Source of the DNA: a virus
DNA length: 64,000 bases
IMG/VR virus record: IMGVR_UViG_3300031673_000019
Location: 1 to 64,000 of that record
Reading direction: 5' to 3' (one strand)
The notes beneath the pieces are model-generated. The model worked only from the letters and a program-made list of their open reading frames with translations. It made no database searches and was not told the DNA's origin. Made by a program: the position numbers and the translations under genes. Below, piece after piece: positions 7,646 through 17,046 of the stretch (position 1 is its first letter; every line of letters starts with the position of its first letter).

Positions 7646-8255
7646 GCGCTGGTTCGCGGCTAAAAAAGGGGTCGATCGTGACATAACGATCGACCTATAC
7701 GCAGGGCAGGTCGAGTACACCATGCCCGACGACTGCGACGCCGTCATCGACGTGTCGTTTCAGGTGAGCCCGCTCGACATCTCCCTGATCTTCGCTCCGC
7801 ACATCATTGCGGACGAGAAGATTCCGTACAACGCGTTTGCAGCCCCCAGCTCTGTGGGGCTTTACAGCTCGTTCACGCAGGCTCTTCAATACGTGGAGAT
7901 GGCCAAGCGCACGCTGAACGCGGAGCGCAATTGGTTTTATTACCCGTACAAGAAGATCTTAGTGACGCTGCCTGACCCGAAGGGCGGCGGCAAGGCATTC
8001 GTCGAGTACAAGAGCACCTGCAACAATATTGAGCAGCTGCCTGAGAGAGATCATGACTTGGTCAAGCGCTATGCCCTTGCGTTGGCGAAGCAGGACCTTG
8101 GCATGATTTACAGCAAGTATTCGGTGTGGCCTACGGCGCAGGGACAGGTTCAGCTTAACGGAGATCAACTGCTTCAGCAGGCGGAAAAAGAGCGAGAGAG
8201 GCTGGAAGATGAGATCTACGAGAGCGCTAAGCCCATGCCGTTCTTTGCCATGTGA
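7521..8255 (+). CDS. Head-neck connector protein (T4 gp13-like)
   Basis: The 244-residue product starts after a strong GAGGAGG site. It has the pattern of neck proteins found between capsid and tail genes: an N-terminal helix pair (EAELKEWILRRLGSPV, LDDAVDEAKRWF), a beta core ending in NWFYYPYKKILVTLPDPKG, and a C-terminal helix region with YALALAKQDLGMIYSKY followed by GQVQLNGDQLLQQAEKE. This C-terminal layout recurs in gp13-type connector proteins of T4-like and jumbo phages. It would join the portal vertex to the tail after packaging. The family call rests on recognition of pattern and position. Confidence 0.65.
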   Translation: MACERLMSEAELKEWILRRLGSPVARVCLDELQLDDAVDEAKRWFAAKKGVDRDITIDLYAGQVEYTMPDDCDAVIDVSFQVSPLDISLIFAPHIIADEKIPYNAFAAPSSVGLYSSFTQALQYVEMAKRTLNAERNWFYYPYKKILVTLPDPKGGGKAFVEYKSTCNNIEQLPERDHDLVKRYALALAKQDLGMIYSKYSVWPTAQGQVQLNGDQLLQQAEKERERLEDEIYESAKPMPFFAM

Positions 8256-8264
8256 GAGATCGCT

Positions 8265-8585
8265 ATGAATCGAAAGTCCTTGATGGAAGCTGGATACATC
8301 TCGCCGGCCAGTTTGGTAGCTCTTCACGAGGAGACGTCTGAGCTGGAGAAGCGTTGCATCTATGACGTGATGCAGAAAAACAAGGACGGCTCGAAGTCCG
8401 AGCGGCTAAGCCGCGCGTATGCGATCTGCCGTGCCAGTCTCCAGAAGGCCAAGAAGATGAATCCTGGCACGGAGAAGATGACGAAAAAGGGTGCAGCGAC
8501 CAGCGCGGCCAAGGCCAAGAAGGATGATCATGGCGCCAAGGTCAAGGGCTTCGAGAAGGCCGTGAAGGCCGCGAGGAAGGGCTAG
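8265..8585 (+). CDS. Small lysine-rich protein
   Basis: A 106-residue protein begins 9 bases after the connector gene. Residues 1-65 are mixed with a helical SRAYAICRASLQKAKKM region; the last 45 residues are strongly basic (KKGAATSAAKAKKDDHGAK, KAVKAARKG). Such a basic tail could bind DNA or act as an internal head protein, but this is inference from composition. The family was not recognised. Confidence 0.65.
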   Translation: MNRKSLMEAGYISPASLVALHEETSELEKRCIYDVMQKNKDGSKSERLSRAYAICRASLQKAKKMNPGTEKMTKKGAATSAAKAKKDDHGAKVKGFEKAVKAARKG

Positions 8586-8587
8586 GC

Positions 8588-8980
8588 ATGTTCAAGGACA
8601 TTATTCGTGAGTGGGACGACTACTTGCACATGGTCGATCGGCGAGCGAAGGCGCTCGATGAGGCCGAGGACGATGAGTTGCTGCATACGCGATCCAAGAA
8701 AGCGCATGACGACTCCCATCTTCTACAGCATGTCGCTCGCAATTTTCATGCGAGATACGTCAAAGGTGACCTGAGTCCAGGGGAGTCACCTCCTTCGAGG
8801 AAGGAGGCGGAGGCGAATAGGCAGCGTATTGCCGGCCAGCTTTCCGCTCATCAGAAGAACCATAATGACCTGGCGCATGCGCACATGTCGTCGGGGAATT
8901 ACAGCGACGCCACGAAGCATGTCAAACACTCAACGAAGTTGGCCGGGCTTAGCCGCGCCTTGTCTAACCCGCTAAAATAG
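8588..8980 (+). CDS. Unknown His-rich helical protein
   Basis: A 130-residue protein starts 2 bases after the previous stop. It is mostly helical by composition and has unusually many His residues (HDDSHLLQHVARNFHARY, HQKNHNDLAHAHMSSG, KHVKHSTK). The paired His could bind metal, but no known site is recognised. It sits within the connector gene string and probably belongs to the same transcript. Confidence 0.6.
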   Translation: MFKDIIREWDDYLHMVDRRAKALDEAEDDELLHTRSKKAHDDSHLLQHVARNFHARYVKGDLSPGESPPSRKEAEANRQRIAGQLSAHQKNHNDLAHAHMSSGNYSDATKHVKHSTKLAGLSRALSNPLK

Positions 8981-8982
8981 TA

Positions 8983-9501
8983 ATGGGTAAGGTCCTCGAC
9001 GATAGTGAGCTTGAGCTGTTCGACTGCATCAATCAGGACCTGATTGAGCTTGCAGGAATCGACATCAACTACTATGGCAGCGACGTGGGTGGCAACCCGC
9101 GTGCTCCTTTAGAAAGCCGTCGTCGAGTCGACCCTTTGTACGGAGAGAATACTGAGCGGACGATTAAAGGTCCGTTCAGGATCCCAGCCTTGGTTAAGTA
9201 CCCGGAGTATACGGTGCTGGCGGAGGAGTCTGGGTTTGGGCGCGAGTGGGATGCCCAGGTGACGATCAGTCGTGCCCATCTTGACGAGAAGAACGCGCCG
9301 TACCCATCTGAGATGGATATCATCGAGATGTGGCGAACGCCGTATCATGATACGTGGTCCCTTGGTAAGGGTATGTTCTTTGACGTGATCAAAGCGAAGC
9401 ATGATGGTCATATCAATGACACGCCCACGTTTACGCAATTTGTCTTGACGCTGAAGAGGCGCAGCCAGTTCGGCGCGGAGCGTCGAATCACGCCCCCATA
9501 G
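8983..9501 (+). CDS. Neck or head-completion protein (T4 gp14-like)
   Basis: A 172-residue protein starts 2 bases after the previous gene. The N-terminus LFDCINQDLIELAGIDINYYG and the following beta region (VKYPEYTVLAEESGFGREWDAQVTIS) fit small neck proteins that close the head and form the tail docking site. A terminal PTFTQFVLTLKRRSQFGAERR strand is typical of the group. The position between gp13-like and tail-completion genes supports this. The identification is by pattern only. Confidence 0.6.
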   Translation: MGKVLDDSELELFDCINQDLIELAGIDINYYGSDVGGNPRAPLESRRRVDPLYGENTERTIKGPFRIPALVKYPEYTVLAEESGFGREWDAQVTISRAHLDEKNAPYPSEMDIIEMWRTPYHDTWSLGKGMFFDVIKAKHDGHINDTPTFTQFVLTLKRRSQFGAERRITPP

Positions 9502-9519
9502 GATAGGAGCTAGCTCACG

Positions 9520-11964
9520 ATGTCGACATGGATGATGCCCGGACCTGGAATGGCTTGGTACTTGGGTGGCGGCGTATCGCCTGGGCAGGCGTACGTGCCT
9601 GACGAGGTGGCCAAGCAGCTCGTGAAGGAGTCGGGCCTGCGCAAGTCGGACACGGTTCCGAAGCGGGTGATCGTGCATTACCTGGAGACGATGGGGCTAT
9701 CGCCTGGCCTTGCGCCGGACGTTGCGATGGTGCTGCGAAACAACTACGGGATTCAGCCCACCTTTGACGAGTCGGCCGATACGTTCGGCGCTTCGTTGCT
9801 AGAGGAGCTTCGAGGCACATTGCCCGAGAGCTTCGCGATGCCGTTTCGGGTGGATGCCCCCCAAGTCCTGACGGAAGAGCAGCTGCTCGATGACCTATCG
9901 GGTAGGTTCTTTGGCCCTTTCGTGGAGGGCTGCGAAGAATCCGTAGCAATGCTGGAAGGTTGCGAGTTCTCCCAGCTCATGGAGATGGTTGAGTTCTCCG
10001 ATCTAGTTGGGCAGGAAGGCCTCCGCTACATCGAGGACATGGCCCGGTACGGCCCCGATGGGTTCGCGGAGGCCGTGGTGGACGCGTATGTCGATGGCAT
10101 CAACGGCCGCTACATGTCCGAGGACGTGTCCGACGATGTCTATGAATGGGCGGTAGGACTGCATGAGATCGCAGTTGCCGCACCTGCTGCCGCCCCCGCG
10201 AAGCGCAACCCTGAGATCGATAGGGTTTTTGGGAAGAAGAAGGATCCCCCTGCCGCCGCTCCCGCCAAGAGAAACCCTGAGATAGACAGGGTTTTCGGAA
10301 AGAAGAAGTCATCCCCTTCTGAGATGACACCTGATCAGCGCAAGCAGCGCCTTGCGACGATGGGCAAGACCGGCGCCCTTCTGCAGAAGCAGGACAGGAA
10401 GGAACTGAAGAGGGACTTGCGCAAGCATGGCCAGGAAACGCCTGGCCCCGACACGCGTACGGCGTCGGAAAAATACCTTCCTGCCATTCGGAAAAAGCAA
10501 GCCGATCAGGCTGCGGCCAAAGGTGCTGCGGCGGATGCTGCCAGGAAAAGGCAGCAGAGTGCGGTTCCCGACGATAAGAAGCAGATGAAGCGTGCGGCCA
10601 AGGACCGCCTCGCGGGGCAGGTGGATCCGCTCCAGAAGAAGGCAGCGGACAAGGCGGCTGGCAAATCAGTTGCTCCAGCATCGAAGCCGGCCGATTCGGG
10701 AGAGAAGAAGCCGGGCTTGCTCAAAAGGGCAGGCCAAGCGATCGCCGGCATCTTCAAGCGCAAGTCGCCCGACGCTGACTCAGCCCCAACGGGTATGGCG
10801 GCCGTGTCTGCCGCGCAAAAGTCCGCGAAACAGGGATCTCTCGGGAATATCAAAGCCCAAACAACGCATGGAAATGCAGTGCCCGATGCGGCGCCGCCTC
10901 CGTCCGCCTCCAAGTCGGCTGCACCTTCTAGCTCGGCCGGGCCGTCTTCTGGCCCAGGGGCGGCATCGCCCTCGTCGGGGACGGCTCCGGCAGCGACACC
11001 GCCTGCTGCTGCACCATCGGCAACACCGGCGGCAACACCGGCGGCGGGAGCTGCTCCGAAGCAAAAGACGTCATTGTCTACGAAGTTGGGCCGTGCGACT
11101 GGAGCCGGAGCTGCTGGTGTCGTGAACTTTTTCGGCAAGGCGAAGCAAGGGTATCAGCAAGCGCGTCAGCAGCATGCGAACGAGCCTGCTGCGGCGCCAA
11201 CGGCGAAGAAGCGTGTGGGCGCTGTCCCTCTGTCGAACTCGTTGCAGCTTCCGTTTAGGCAAGCGGCGCTGCTGGACGAGCTTCGGGTGCATGTCTCGGG
11301 AGAGGTGATCGACGTCGGCGAGTCGTTCATTCCTGAGCCGGCTGATGTCGTCGCCATGTTTGAGGCGTCGACGCTTGTCGAGCAGGCGATAGCGGAGACG
11401 ATCGCCGACCTATCGTGGGACGAGGTATGCGAGGCTGCTCGGTTCATTGCGATCGATCCGTCGTATGCCATCGAGCTTCACCAGGCATACGACCAGGGCG
11501 TTCGCGCGTTTCGCGATCAGTGGTCGGTGCTGGAGTCCGAGGGAAGCCTGCCTCGTGGGGTCAAGGCAGCTCACTTTGTTCGGATTGCTGAGCGAACGGG
11601 AGACGCGAGCGTGTTGCCCGCCTTCGTGTTCTGGGCTGCGCGGACGCTGAGCGAGGCCGGCCGTGACGTCATGGAGGCTGTGCTGGAATCGTACCCGGAG
11701 CTTGGGAAGACGGTGTACGGGCCTGCGGGTGACCCCAAGAGAGGTCCGATTCTTGCCAAGGCATACCTTTCGCCTGAGAACATGACGCCGAGGATGTTTC
11801 AGGATCCGAGCGAGCGGGACGCGAGGAGGAGGGTGGGATATACCGCGGCAGTGAAGGCGATTGGGTCGATGGAGATGGCTGCGGCGGACGCTGGGGTACC
11901 CCCTGAGGGCATGTTCTTGAACGTATACAGGGACATGCATCGAGAGAAGATTCGCTACAGCTGA
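9520..11964 (+). CDS. Large low-complexity protein with two globular ends
   Basis: The 814-residue protein starts after a GGATAGGAGC ribosome site. Residues 1-215 form a folded acidic domain. Residues 220-580 are low-complexity: two copies of a 20-residue Lys/Ala-Pro repeat, then long Ala-Ser-Pro-Lys stretches. Residues about 585-814 form a second folded helical domain (AFRDQWSVLESEGSLPRG, RTLSEAGRDVMEAVLESYPEL). No family was recognised. Because it is encoded between neck proteins and a small zinc-type protein, it may be an internal or ejected virion protein. The basic linker could bind DNA; both ideas are inference. Confidence 0.7.
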   Translation: MSTWMMPGPGMAWYLGGGVSPGQAYVPDEVAKQLVKESGLRKSDTVPKRVIVHYLETMGLSPGLAPDVAMVLRNNYGIQPTFDESADTFGASLLEELRGTLPESFAMPFRVDAPQVLTEEQLLDDLSGRFFGPFVEGCEESVAMLEGCEFSQLMEMVEFSDLVGQEGLRYIEDMARYGPDGFAEAVVDAYVDGINGRYMSEDVSDDVYEWAVGLHEIAVAAPAAAPAKRNPEIDRVFGKKKDPPAAAPAKRNPEIDRVFGKKKSSPSEMTPDQRKQRLATMGKTGALLQKQDRKELKRDLRKHGQETPGPDTRTASEKYLPAIRKKQADQAAAKGAAADAARKRQQSAVPDDKKQMKRAAKDRLAGQVDPLQKKAADKAAGKSVAPASKPADSGEKKPGLLKRAGQAIAGIFKRKSPDADSAPTGMAAVSAAQKSAKQGSLGNIKAQTTHGNAVPDAAPPPSASKSAAPSSSAGPSSGPGAASPSSGTAPAATPPAAAPSATPAATPAAGAAPKQKTSLSTKLGRATGAGAAGVVNFFGKAKQGYQQARQQHANEPAAAPTAKKRVGAVPLSNSLQLPFRQAALLDELRVHVSGEVIDVGESFIPEPADVVAMFEASTLVEQAIAETIADLSWDEVCEAARFIAIDPSYAIELHQAYDQGVRAFRDQWSVLESEGSLPRGVKAAHFVRIAERTGDASVLPAFVFWAARTLSEAGRDVMEAVLESYPELGKTVYGPAGDPKRGPILAKAYLSPENMTPRMFQDPSERDARRRVGYTAAVKAIGSMEMAAADAGVPPEGMFLNVYRDMHREKIRYS
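10183..10308 (+). repeat. Duplicated 20-codon unit in the 814-residue protein
   Basis: Two copies of the 20-residue unit PAAAPAKRNPEIDRVFGKKK (residues 222-241 and 244-263) are separated by Asp-Pro. The DNA copies differ at synonymous sites, so the duplication is not very recent and the peptide seems constrained. Confidence 0.9.
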
Positions 11965-12371
11965 TGCCGATTGATCTGAAAAAGGCGGTGATGGCGGCCG
12001 GTGACGGCCTCAGTGTCGTGTGCTCTACCTGCGAGAAGTATTGGGCAGGGATTGACCGCGGGCTGGGTCGTTGCTTGGCCGTGGACGGCTGCGGGTCGCC
12101 GATGGCAGGCGACGTTTTTCATGAGTACCGCGGCCCGATGACGAACTTTGCGGCCTTTTGCTTTGTCTGCGGCGGCAAGGCGACGCATGTGGTGCGTGTG
12201 GATAACAACGTGCGTGCTATTGGCGTCTGCTCGGACCATGTCCGTACGGTCAAGACGTTGAAGCCCGAGGGGAAACGTGCTCCCAGCGTCGTGCTTATCT
12301 CGAAGGATGGCGAGAGGCTGGTGAGCGAGGATGATCCTCCTGAGAAGATGGTGCTGCGATTTCGGAGCTAG
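11964..12371 (+). CDS. Small Cys-rich, probably zinc-binding protein
   Basis: A 135-residue product whose ATG overlaps the previous stop (TGATG). Cys pairs occur as C-S-T-C near residue 20, C-x-V-D-G-C near 37-43, C-F-V-C near 66-69 and C-S-D-H near 89-92. This spacing suggests two zinc knuckles. The rest is a beta-rich segment (ATHVVRVDNNVRAIGVCSDHV). No family was recognised. Its place among completion genes suggests an assembly factor rather than a transcription regulator, but either is possible. Confidence 0.65.
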   Translation: MPIDLKKAVMAAGDGLSVVCSTCEKYWAGIDRGLGRCLAVDGCGSPMAGDVFHEYRGPMTNFAAFCFVCGGKATHVVRVDNNVRAIGVCSDHVRTVKTLKPEGKRAPSVVLISKDGERLVSEDDPPEKMVLRFRS

Positions 12372-13220
12372 ATGGGGCGCTTCGATAAATTCGTAGACAT
12401 TACCCAAACCTCCAGGGATCGAAATAACTGGAGGATGGTAACGGAGGAGCTGAAGGAGAGGACGCGCGCGGTGATGCGTGGTACGGCGTTTGCGGCGGCG
12501 CAGGCTGCGTACGAGGAGGTGCTGGGAAGCATCCCTAACACGGGCGAGTATCGCGAGCTTAGGTCGTCGCTCAAGATCAGTGAAATTGGCGGGGTGCCTA
12601 AGGACGACGGCGGGGCGTTTGCTGTGCATGTGCCCACTCGCGGGCGTCGGATCAGCAAAGTCGATGTGGGGAGGACGGTCATTTACGTAAGAGCCAAGAA
12701 GAGGCTCCGTAAGAACCGTAAGGACATCACGTATCTTGAGGACCATGGTCCGTGGACGGCGGACACGATTCCGTTTTGGCCTTCCTATAAGGAAGCTGTT
12801 GTGGTGCAGCGGAAGGTATCGAAGCGAGAAGCTGATGCGGTTGCGAAGTCTCAGGAGAGGGTGGCGCTGAAGGTAAGACGCGAGTTGAACGGGCTGGGCA
12901 AGAAGGTTGCTTCGAAGAAGAAGAACGCTGAGGGCGGCGTTAAGAGGAATCAGCGCAAGGCTGTTCCAGATGTGGCGATGCAGGCTTTGAACTTGGAATT
13001 CGGGTTGGAAGGGAGTCGGGCCAGGCCTGTGTTTCGCACTGCGTTGCGCAGGGTCAAGCAGCGAGCTAAGAACTTTGGCGGCGAACATCCTGCGCTCCGG
13101 GAGGCGCTGACGGATCCGAACTCGCAAAAGTGGAAGACTTGGCCGAAGAGGCACGATAAGATCTCTTCGTCGCGAGCGAACGAGTTCGCAGGGTTTCACA
13201 AGCGTCTAGGGTATTCATAG
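12372..13220 (+). CDS. Tail completion or head-tail connector protein (HK97 gp10-like)
   Basis: A 282-residue basic protein. The decisive feature is the C-terminal segment LEFGLEGSRARPVFRTALRR, the pattern (L-x-F-G-t ... a-R-P-F-l-r-x-A) found in HK97 gp10-like and related minor tail proteins. The N-terminal part has a helix with many Arg and Glu and a YLEDHGPW segment. Such proteins attach to the top of the tail and complete its join to the head. A helical Lys-rich insert (residues 150-200) makes it longer than most family members. Confidence 0.7.
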   Translation: MGRFDKFVDITQTSRDRNNWRMVTEELKERTRAVMRGTAFAAAQAAYEEVLGSIPNTGEYRELRSSLKISEIGGVPKDDGGAFAVHVPTRGRRISKVDVGRTVIYVRAKKRLRKNRKDITYLEDHGPWTADTIPFWPSYKEAVVVQRKVSKREADAVAKSQERVALKVRRELNGLGKKVASKKKNAEGGVKRNQRKAVPDVAMQALNLEFGLEGSRARPVFRTALRRVKQRAKNFGGEHPALREALTDPNSQKWKTWPKRHDKISSSRANEFAGFHKRLGYS

Positions 13221-13222
13221 CC

Positions 13223-13930
13223 ATGGTTTTGTCAGTAGACAACGATCGCACGGGCGACGTCTGGATCACGGACTTTGATCGTGGCGTTATCGAGACGCTT
13301 GGCGCAGTCGTGAATACCGCCGGAGATATTTACGTTATCAAGGATATCCCAGGGGTGTGCCCGCCTCCAGAGTATGAGGGTGTGCCTGTCTATTTTGCGT
13401 TCCCGGACGAGGTGATTGATCTGAAGATCATGCCGTCGTTCATTGTTCGGCGGGATGATACGTCGCCCGCGATGAGTCGCTGGCACCTGGGGAACCAGCA
13501 GTATCAAATTCCTGCACCCGGCGCAGGCGCGGTGACAATCACGAACCCCAGGACGGGGAATCTGATTGCGTCCGGCTTTGATTCGTACGAGGAGAAGGCT
13601 CAGGCCGTCCCGTTCGACATTCTGTACACGATCCAAATACGTGCTCGGTATCGTAACAATTTGAAGGTGGAAGCCATGAAGATGCTCCACTACACGCTGA
13701 AGAAGTACCCGCCGTACACGACGGTGTACCTCAGGGACAGCGAAGACCAGCTGCGCAGCTACACGGCGTTCATGGAGAGCCCCTCTCCGCAGGACACTCG
13801 TGGTGATGTCGCTGGACGCGAAACGAATTTCAACGTCTCCCTCCGGGTAGAGGCAGAGCTTGACCTGAACGATCCGGTCGCCCGCCAGGCCCTTACGAGC
13901 CTTCCGACGACGACTATCGAGATCTTTTAG
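13223..13930 (+). CDS. Tail terminator or sheath completion protein (T4 gp15-like)
   Basis: A 235-residue protein encoded just upstream of the sheath gene. It is beta-rich with an internal FDILYTIQIRARYRNNLKVEAMKMLHYTL region and a C-terminal strand ENFN-type segment (ETNFNVSLRVEAEL). Its size, order and the long helix flanked by beta strands match tail terminator proteins that cap the tail end of contractile phages. No catalytic motif is expected or seen. The name is a positional and pattern call. Confidence 0.6.
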   Translation: MVLSVDNDRTGDVWITDFDRGVIETLGAVVNTAGDIYVIKDIPGVCPPPEYEGVPVYFAFPDEVIDLKIMPSFIVRRDDTSPAMSRWHLGNQQYQIPAPGAGAVTITNPRTGNLIASGFDSYEEKAQAVPFDILYTIQIRARYRNNLKVEAMKMLHYTLKKYPPYTTVYLRDSEDQLRSYTAFMESPSPQDTRGDVAGRETNFNVSLRVEAELDLNDPVARQALTSLPTTTIEIF

Positions 13931-14046
13931 CTCCCATCCCGCCACTCCCGTTCACTTGCGGTATCGCGCTGCATATGAGCGCAACGCCCAGAGTCTACCT
14001 CCAGTCATCATCATAGATGCCGTGCTAGTGTGATCAGCATCTTAGT

Positions 14047-14123
14047 CAGGTTTTTCGTCGGCGAAAAAAGAAGAAAAAGCCGATAAAAATCAACCTGATC
14101 CATAAGAGGCGGAGACTCCGCCT
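14047..14123 (+). other. Intergenic hairpins before the sheath gene (gap 13931-14135)
   Basis: The 205-base gap holds a long imperfect hairpin at 14047-14097: CAGG...GTCGGC pairs with GCCGAT...CCTG around a purine-rich loop (GAAAAAAGAAGAAAAA). A second, compact hairpin at 14107-14123 pairs AGGCGGA with TCCGCCT. A GTCAGGAGGGATGACATTG region then carries the ribosome site for the sheath gene. These may punctuate or stabilise the transcript. No T-run follows in standard form, so a classical terminator is not claimed. Confidence 0.5.
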
Positions 14124-14135
14124 TCGTCAGGAGGG

Positions 14136-16988
14136 ATGACATTGGCAGAGTATCTTTCGCCAGGCGTATTCATCGAAGAGGTCAACACCAGCGGCCAGCA
14201 GGTCGAGGCGGTGGGTACTTCTACGATGGCGATTGTCGGTTGGACCGAGAGGGGTGCATCCGATACGGCCACGATCGTCACGAGCAGTGACGACTTCTTC
14301 CGCAAGTTCGGCGAGTACACGAACGACAGCCGTGTACCCATCTCGATTCAAGCGTTCTTCGGCAACGGTGGCACTCGTGCATACGTTGTGCGCGTCGTCC
14401 CTACCGACGCGGTGGCTGGCGACTCGCTGATCGCGAACGCGGTGACCGGCGAGGTCATCGAGGAGGCCGACGGGTCGGACCCCTTCACGGCGAACGGGAC
14501 GCTGGCGGAGGCGTCCGCGGAGACGCCGATCACGCCGGGGTCGGTCGTGGTGTCGTGGAAGAATAACCCGGCAGGCTCGATCTCTGCTGAGGACCCGACG
14601 TTCTCGCCCACGGAGGACCCGGACGACGTCGGTCCGTACGAGGCGACGCTCGCGAATACGACTCTTACCGACGACGTCATCACGATTGACTGGACCGAGT
14701 CGATCCAAGCCGTTGGCACATTGACGCTTACGGGCAACATCACGAACGGTGATCAGGTCGAGCTTGGCGGCAAGACCTACACGTTCCAAACGGTCCTGAC
14801 GGATGTTGATGGCAACGTGTTGGTCGGCGGCACGGCTGAGGCGTCCATCGACAACCTTGTGGCGGCCATCAACCTCGCGGCTGGATCAGGGTCTACGTAC
14901 GCTGCCGCGACGACGGCTCATCCGAACTCGGGTGCCGTGAAGTTGACGGCTTCGACGATGCGCGGCTACGCCCTTGCCGGCGGTACAGCAGGCAACGCTC
15001 TCACGACGACTGATCCGGTCGACACTGGCACTGCCATGTCATGGGGCGCTGGCGTCCTCTCGGGAGGCACCGACAATGACGCTGCTACGGCAACGCTTAC
15101 GGGTGCTTCGACGGTGGGCGGCTCGGAGGCAGCGCGCATTTCTGCGGCCACGATCGATCGAGACACGGGCGAGCTGAGCATCACGTTCGTAGCCAAGACC
15201 ATCGGCACGAACAACGGCCCCGACGCTGATTCGATCACCGTCGACTACGACTTCGGCGGCACAGCACAAACAGTCACCGACGACGGTGCAGGCGCCTTCT
15301 CGACCACCACCACTGGGTCGACGGTTATTACAGGGACGGTCGACTACGACACGGGTGCTATCAGCGTCACGTTCACCGGCGGCACTGACATCCCGTTCGA
15401 CGGCAATGACGTGTCGGCGTCGTACGAGAGCCGCCTCTGGGAGCTGGCAGCGGCGAATGAAGGTGCCTGGTCGTCGAGGATGACGTTCAGGCTGACAGGT
15501 AACTCCGACTCGTTCATTTACGGGACGCAGGCTACCGCGAATGCCGGAACGTACGGCAGCTTTGACGTGACGGTTCTCCTGGAGAACACGTTCACGCTCG
15601 AAGACGAAGTCAAAGAGACCTACGAGGAACTGGTCTTCGGCGACACGACGGATGCCCTCTATTTCGCTGATGTCATCAATGACAACAGCGACTTCGTGAC
15701 GGTGACGGACCTGGGCGCTCTCGCGCCACCGTCTTCGTTCTCCGGCGTCGATCGCACGGAGTCGATGGGGACCGGCGACTCTACGCCGACGCTTACGTTC
15801 ACGGGTACCTTGACATGGGCAGCGCTTGTGAAGACGTCGCTCGTCATCACGTATACGCCCGTTGCTACAGGAACTCGTACATTGACGGCTGATTCGGCCG
15901 GCAATATTACGGGCACCGGCCTCGACACAACGAAGACGAACTCGATCAACTATACGACGGGTGCGTTTACGTTGAACTTCCTGAGCGGCTCGGACGCTCC
16001 GGCGGACACGACCGATATCTCGGGTGCGTACATCTCGATGCCGGCGACTTCGTCGGTCGACTACACGTTCTCGAACGGCGCGGATGGAACGCTGTCTGGG
16101 GCGACGTTCGATAGGACCGTGTTTAGCAGCCCGATTTTGTCTACGGACAAGCTCGGGATGTACGCGCTGGACCGAGTCGACGAGGTGATGCAGCTGATCA
16201 TCCCCGACTTTGCGGGCGATACGGTGGTGATGGGAGACATGATCGATTACGCGGAGCTGCGTAAAGATCTGTTTCTGATCATGACGACGCCGGCAGGGTA
16301 CAGCGCTTCGAGGGCGGTTGACTTCAAACGCATCGACTTCCCACGGCGCACCAAGTACGCAGCGTACTACTGGCCGTGGATTCGGGTAACCGACCCGACC
16401 AATGCCGCAAAGACGCTGACGGTGCCTCCTGTGGCGCACGTGGCAGGCATCTACGCGCGGACGGACTCGACCAGGAACGTGGGCAAGGCGCCAGGTGGCG
16501 TGGTCGATGGGGCCCTTCAGTTCCTCGTGGGCTTGGAGACGAACCCCGACAAGGGTGAGCGCGACACCGTGTACCCGGCACGCATCAACCCGCTGATCAA
16601 TACACCGCAGACCGGGCTGGCCGTATGGGGCGTGCGTACGTCCTCTGTGACCAACGACGTGCTTCGGTATGTCAACGCGGTGCGCCTCTTCCAGTTCGTC
16701 GAAAAGTCGATTTTCAATTCGACGCAGGGATTCGTGTTCGAGTCGATCACGTCTAACCTGTACAGTCAGATCAAAACGACGGTCGACAGTTTCCTGCTCA
16801 ACCTGTTCAATACGGGTCACTTTGCAGGGTCCACACCTGACCAGGCGTTCTTCGTGATTGTCGATTCAACGAACAACCCGGTCGAGGTAATCAACCAGGG
16901 CCAGGTCGTGGTCGACATTGGCATTGCGCCGAACCGCCCTGGGGAATTTATCAGATTCAGGTTCGCCCAAAAGACGCTGACAGCGTAG
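14136..16988 (+). CDS. Tail sheath protein (gp18-like) with large beta insertions
   Basis: The 950-residue product opens with EYLSPGVFIEEVNTSGQQ, the classic sheath N-terminus, and has the family C-terminus (RTDSTRNVGKAPGG, VWGVRT, RYVNAVRLFQFVEKSI, GQVVVDIGIAPNRPGEF). The sheath surrounds the tube and contracts to drive injection. T4 gp18 is about 660 residues; here extra domains are inserted. Residues about 194-315 form an LTLTG-type module (GTLTLTGNITNGDQVELGGK), followed by further Ig-like repeats and another insertion near 540-660. These would sit on the outer tail surface. The gene is preceded by hairpins and ends 58 bases before the lectin-like gene. Confidence 0.95.
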   Translation: MTLAEYLSPGVFIEEVNTSGQQVEAVGTSTMAIVGWTERGASDTATIVTSSDDFFRKFGEYTNDSRVPISIQAFFGNGGTRAYVVRVVPTDAVAGDSLIANAVTGEVIEEADGSDPFTANGTLAEASAETPITPGSVVVSWKNNPAGSISAEDPTFSPTEDPDDVGPYEATLANTTLTDDVITIDWTESIQAVGTLTLTGNITNGDQVELGGKTYTFQTVLTDVDGNVLVGGTAEASIDNLVAAINLAAGSGSTYAAATTAHPNSGAVKLTASTMRGYALAGGTAGNALTTTDPVDTGTAMSWGAGVLSGGTDNDAATATLTGASTVGGSEAARISAATIDRDTGELSITFVAKTIGTNNGPDADSITVDYDFGGTAQTVTDDGAGAFSTTTTGSTVITGTVDYDTGAISVTFTGGTDIPFDGNDVSASYESRLWELAAANEGAWSSRMTFRLTGNSDSFIYGTQATANAGTYGSFDVTVLLENTFTLEDEVKETYEELVFGDTTDALYFADVINDNSDFVTVTDLGALAPPSSFSGVDRTESMGTGDSTPTLTFTGTLTWAALVKTSLVITYTPVATGTRTLTADSAGNITGTGLDTTKTNSINYTTGAFTLNFLSGSDAPADTTDISGAYISMPATSSVDYTFSNGADGTLSGATFDRTVFSSPILSTDKLGMYALDRVDEVMQLIIPDFAGDTVVMGDMIDYAELRKDLFLIMTTPAGYSASRAVDFKRIDFPRRTKYAAYYWPWIRVTDPTNAAKTLTVPPVAHVAGIYARTDSTRNVGKAPGGVVDGALQFLVGLETNPDKGERDTVYPARINPLINTPQTGLAVWGVRTSSVTNDVLRYVNAVRLFQFVEKSIFNSTQGFVFESITSNLYSQIKTTVDSFLLNLFNTGHFAGSTPDQAFFVIVDSTNNPVEVINQGQVVVDIGIAPNRPGEFIRFRFAQKTLTA

Positions 16989-17046
16989 GCTCGCGCACCA
17001 GATCCTAGGTCTGTCAAATCAATAAGGTTGAAACAGGAGAAAGCCC

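Noticed and set aside
15039-16820. Long minus-strand frame opposite the sheath gene
   Set aside because: Antisense shadow caused by codon composition; Arg and His rich with no recognisable domain.
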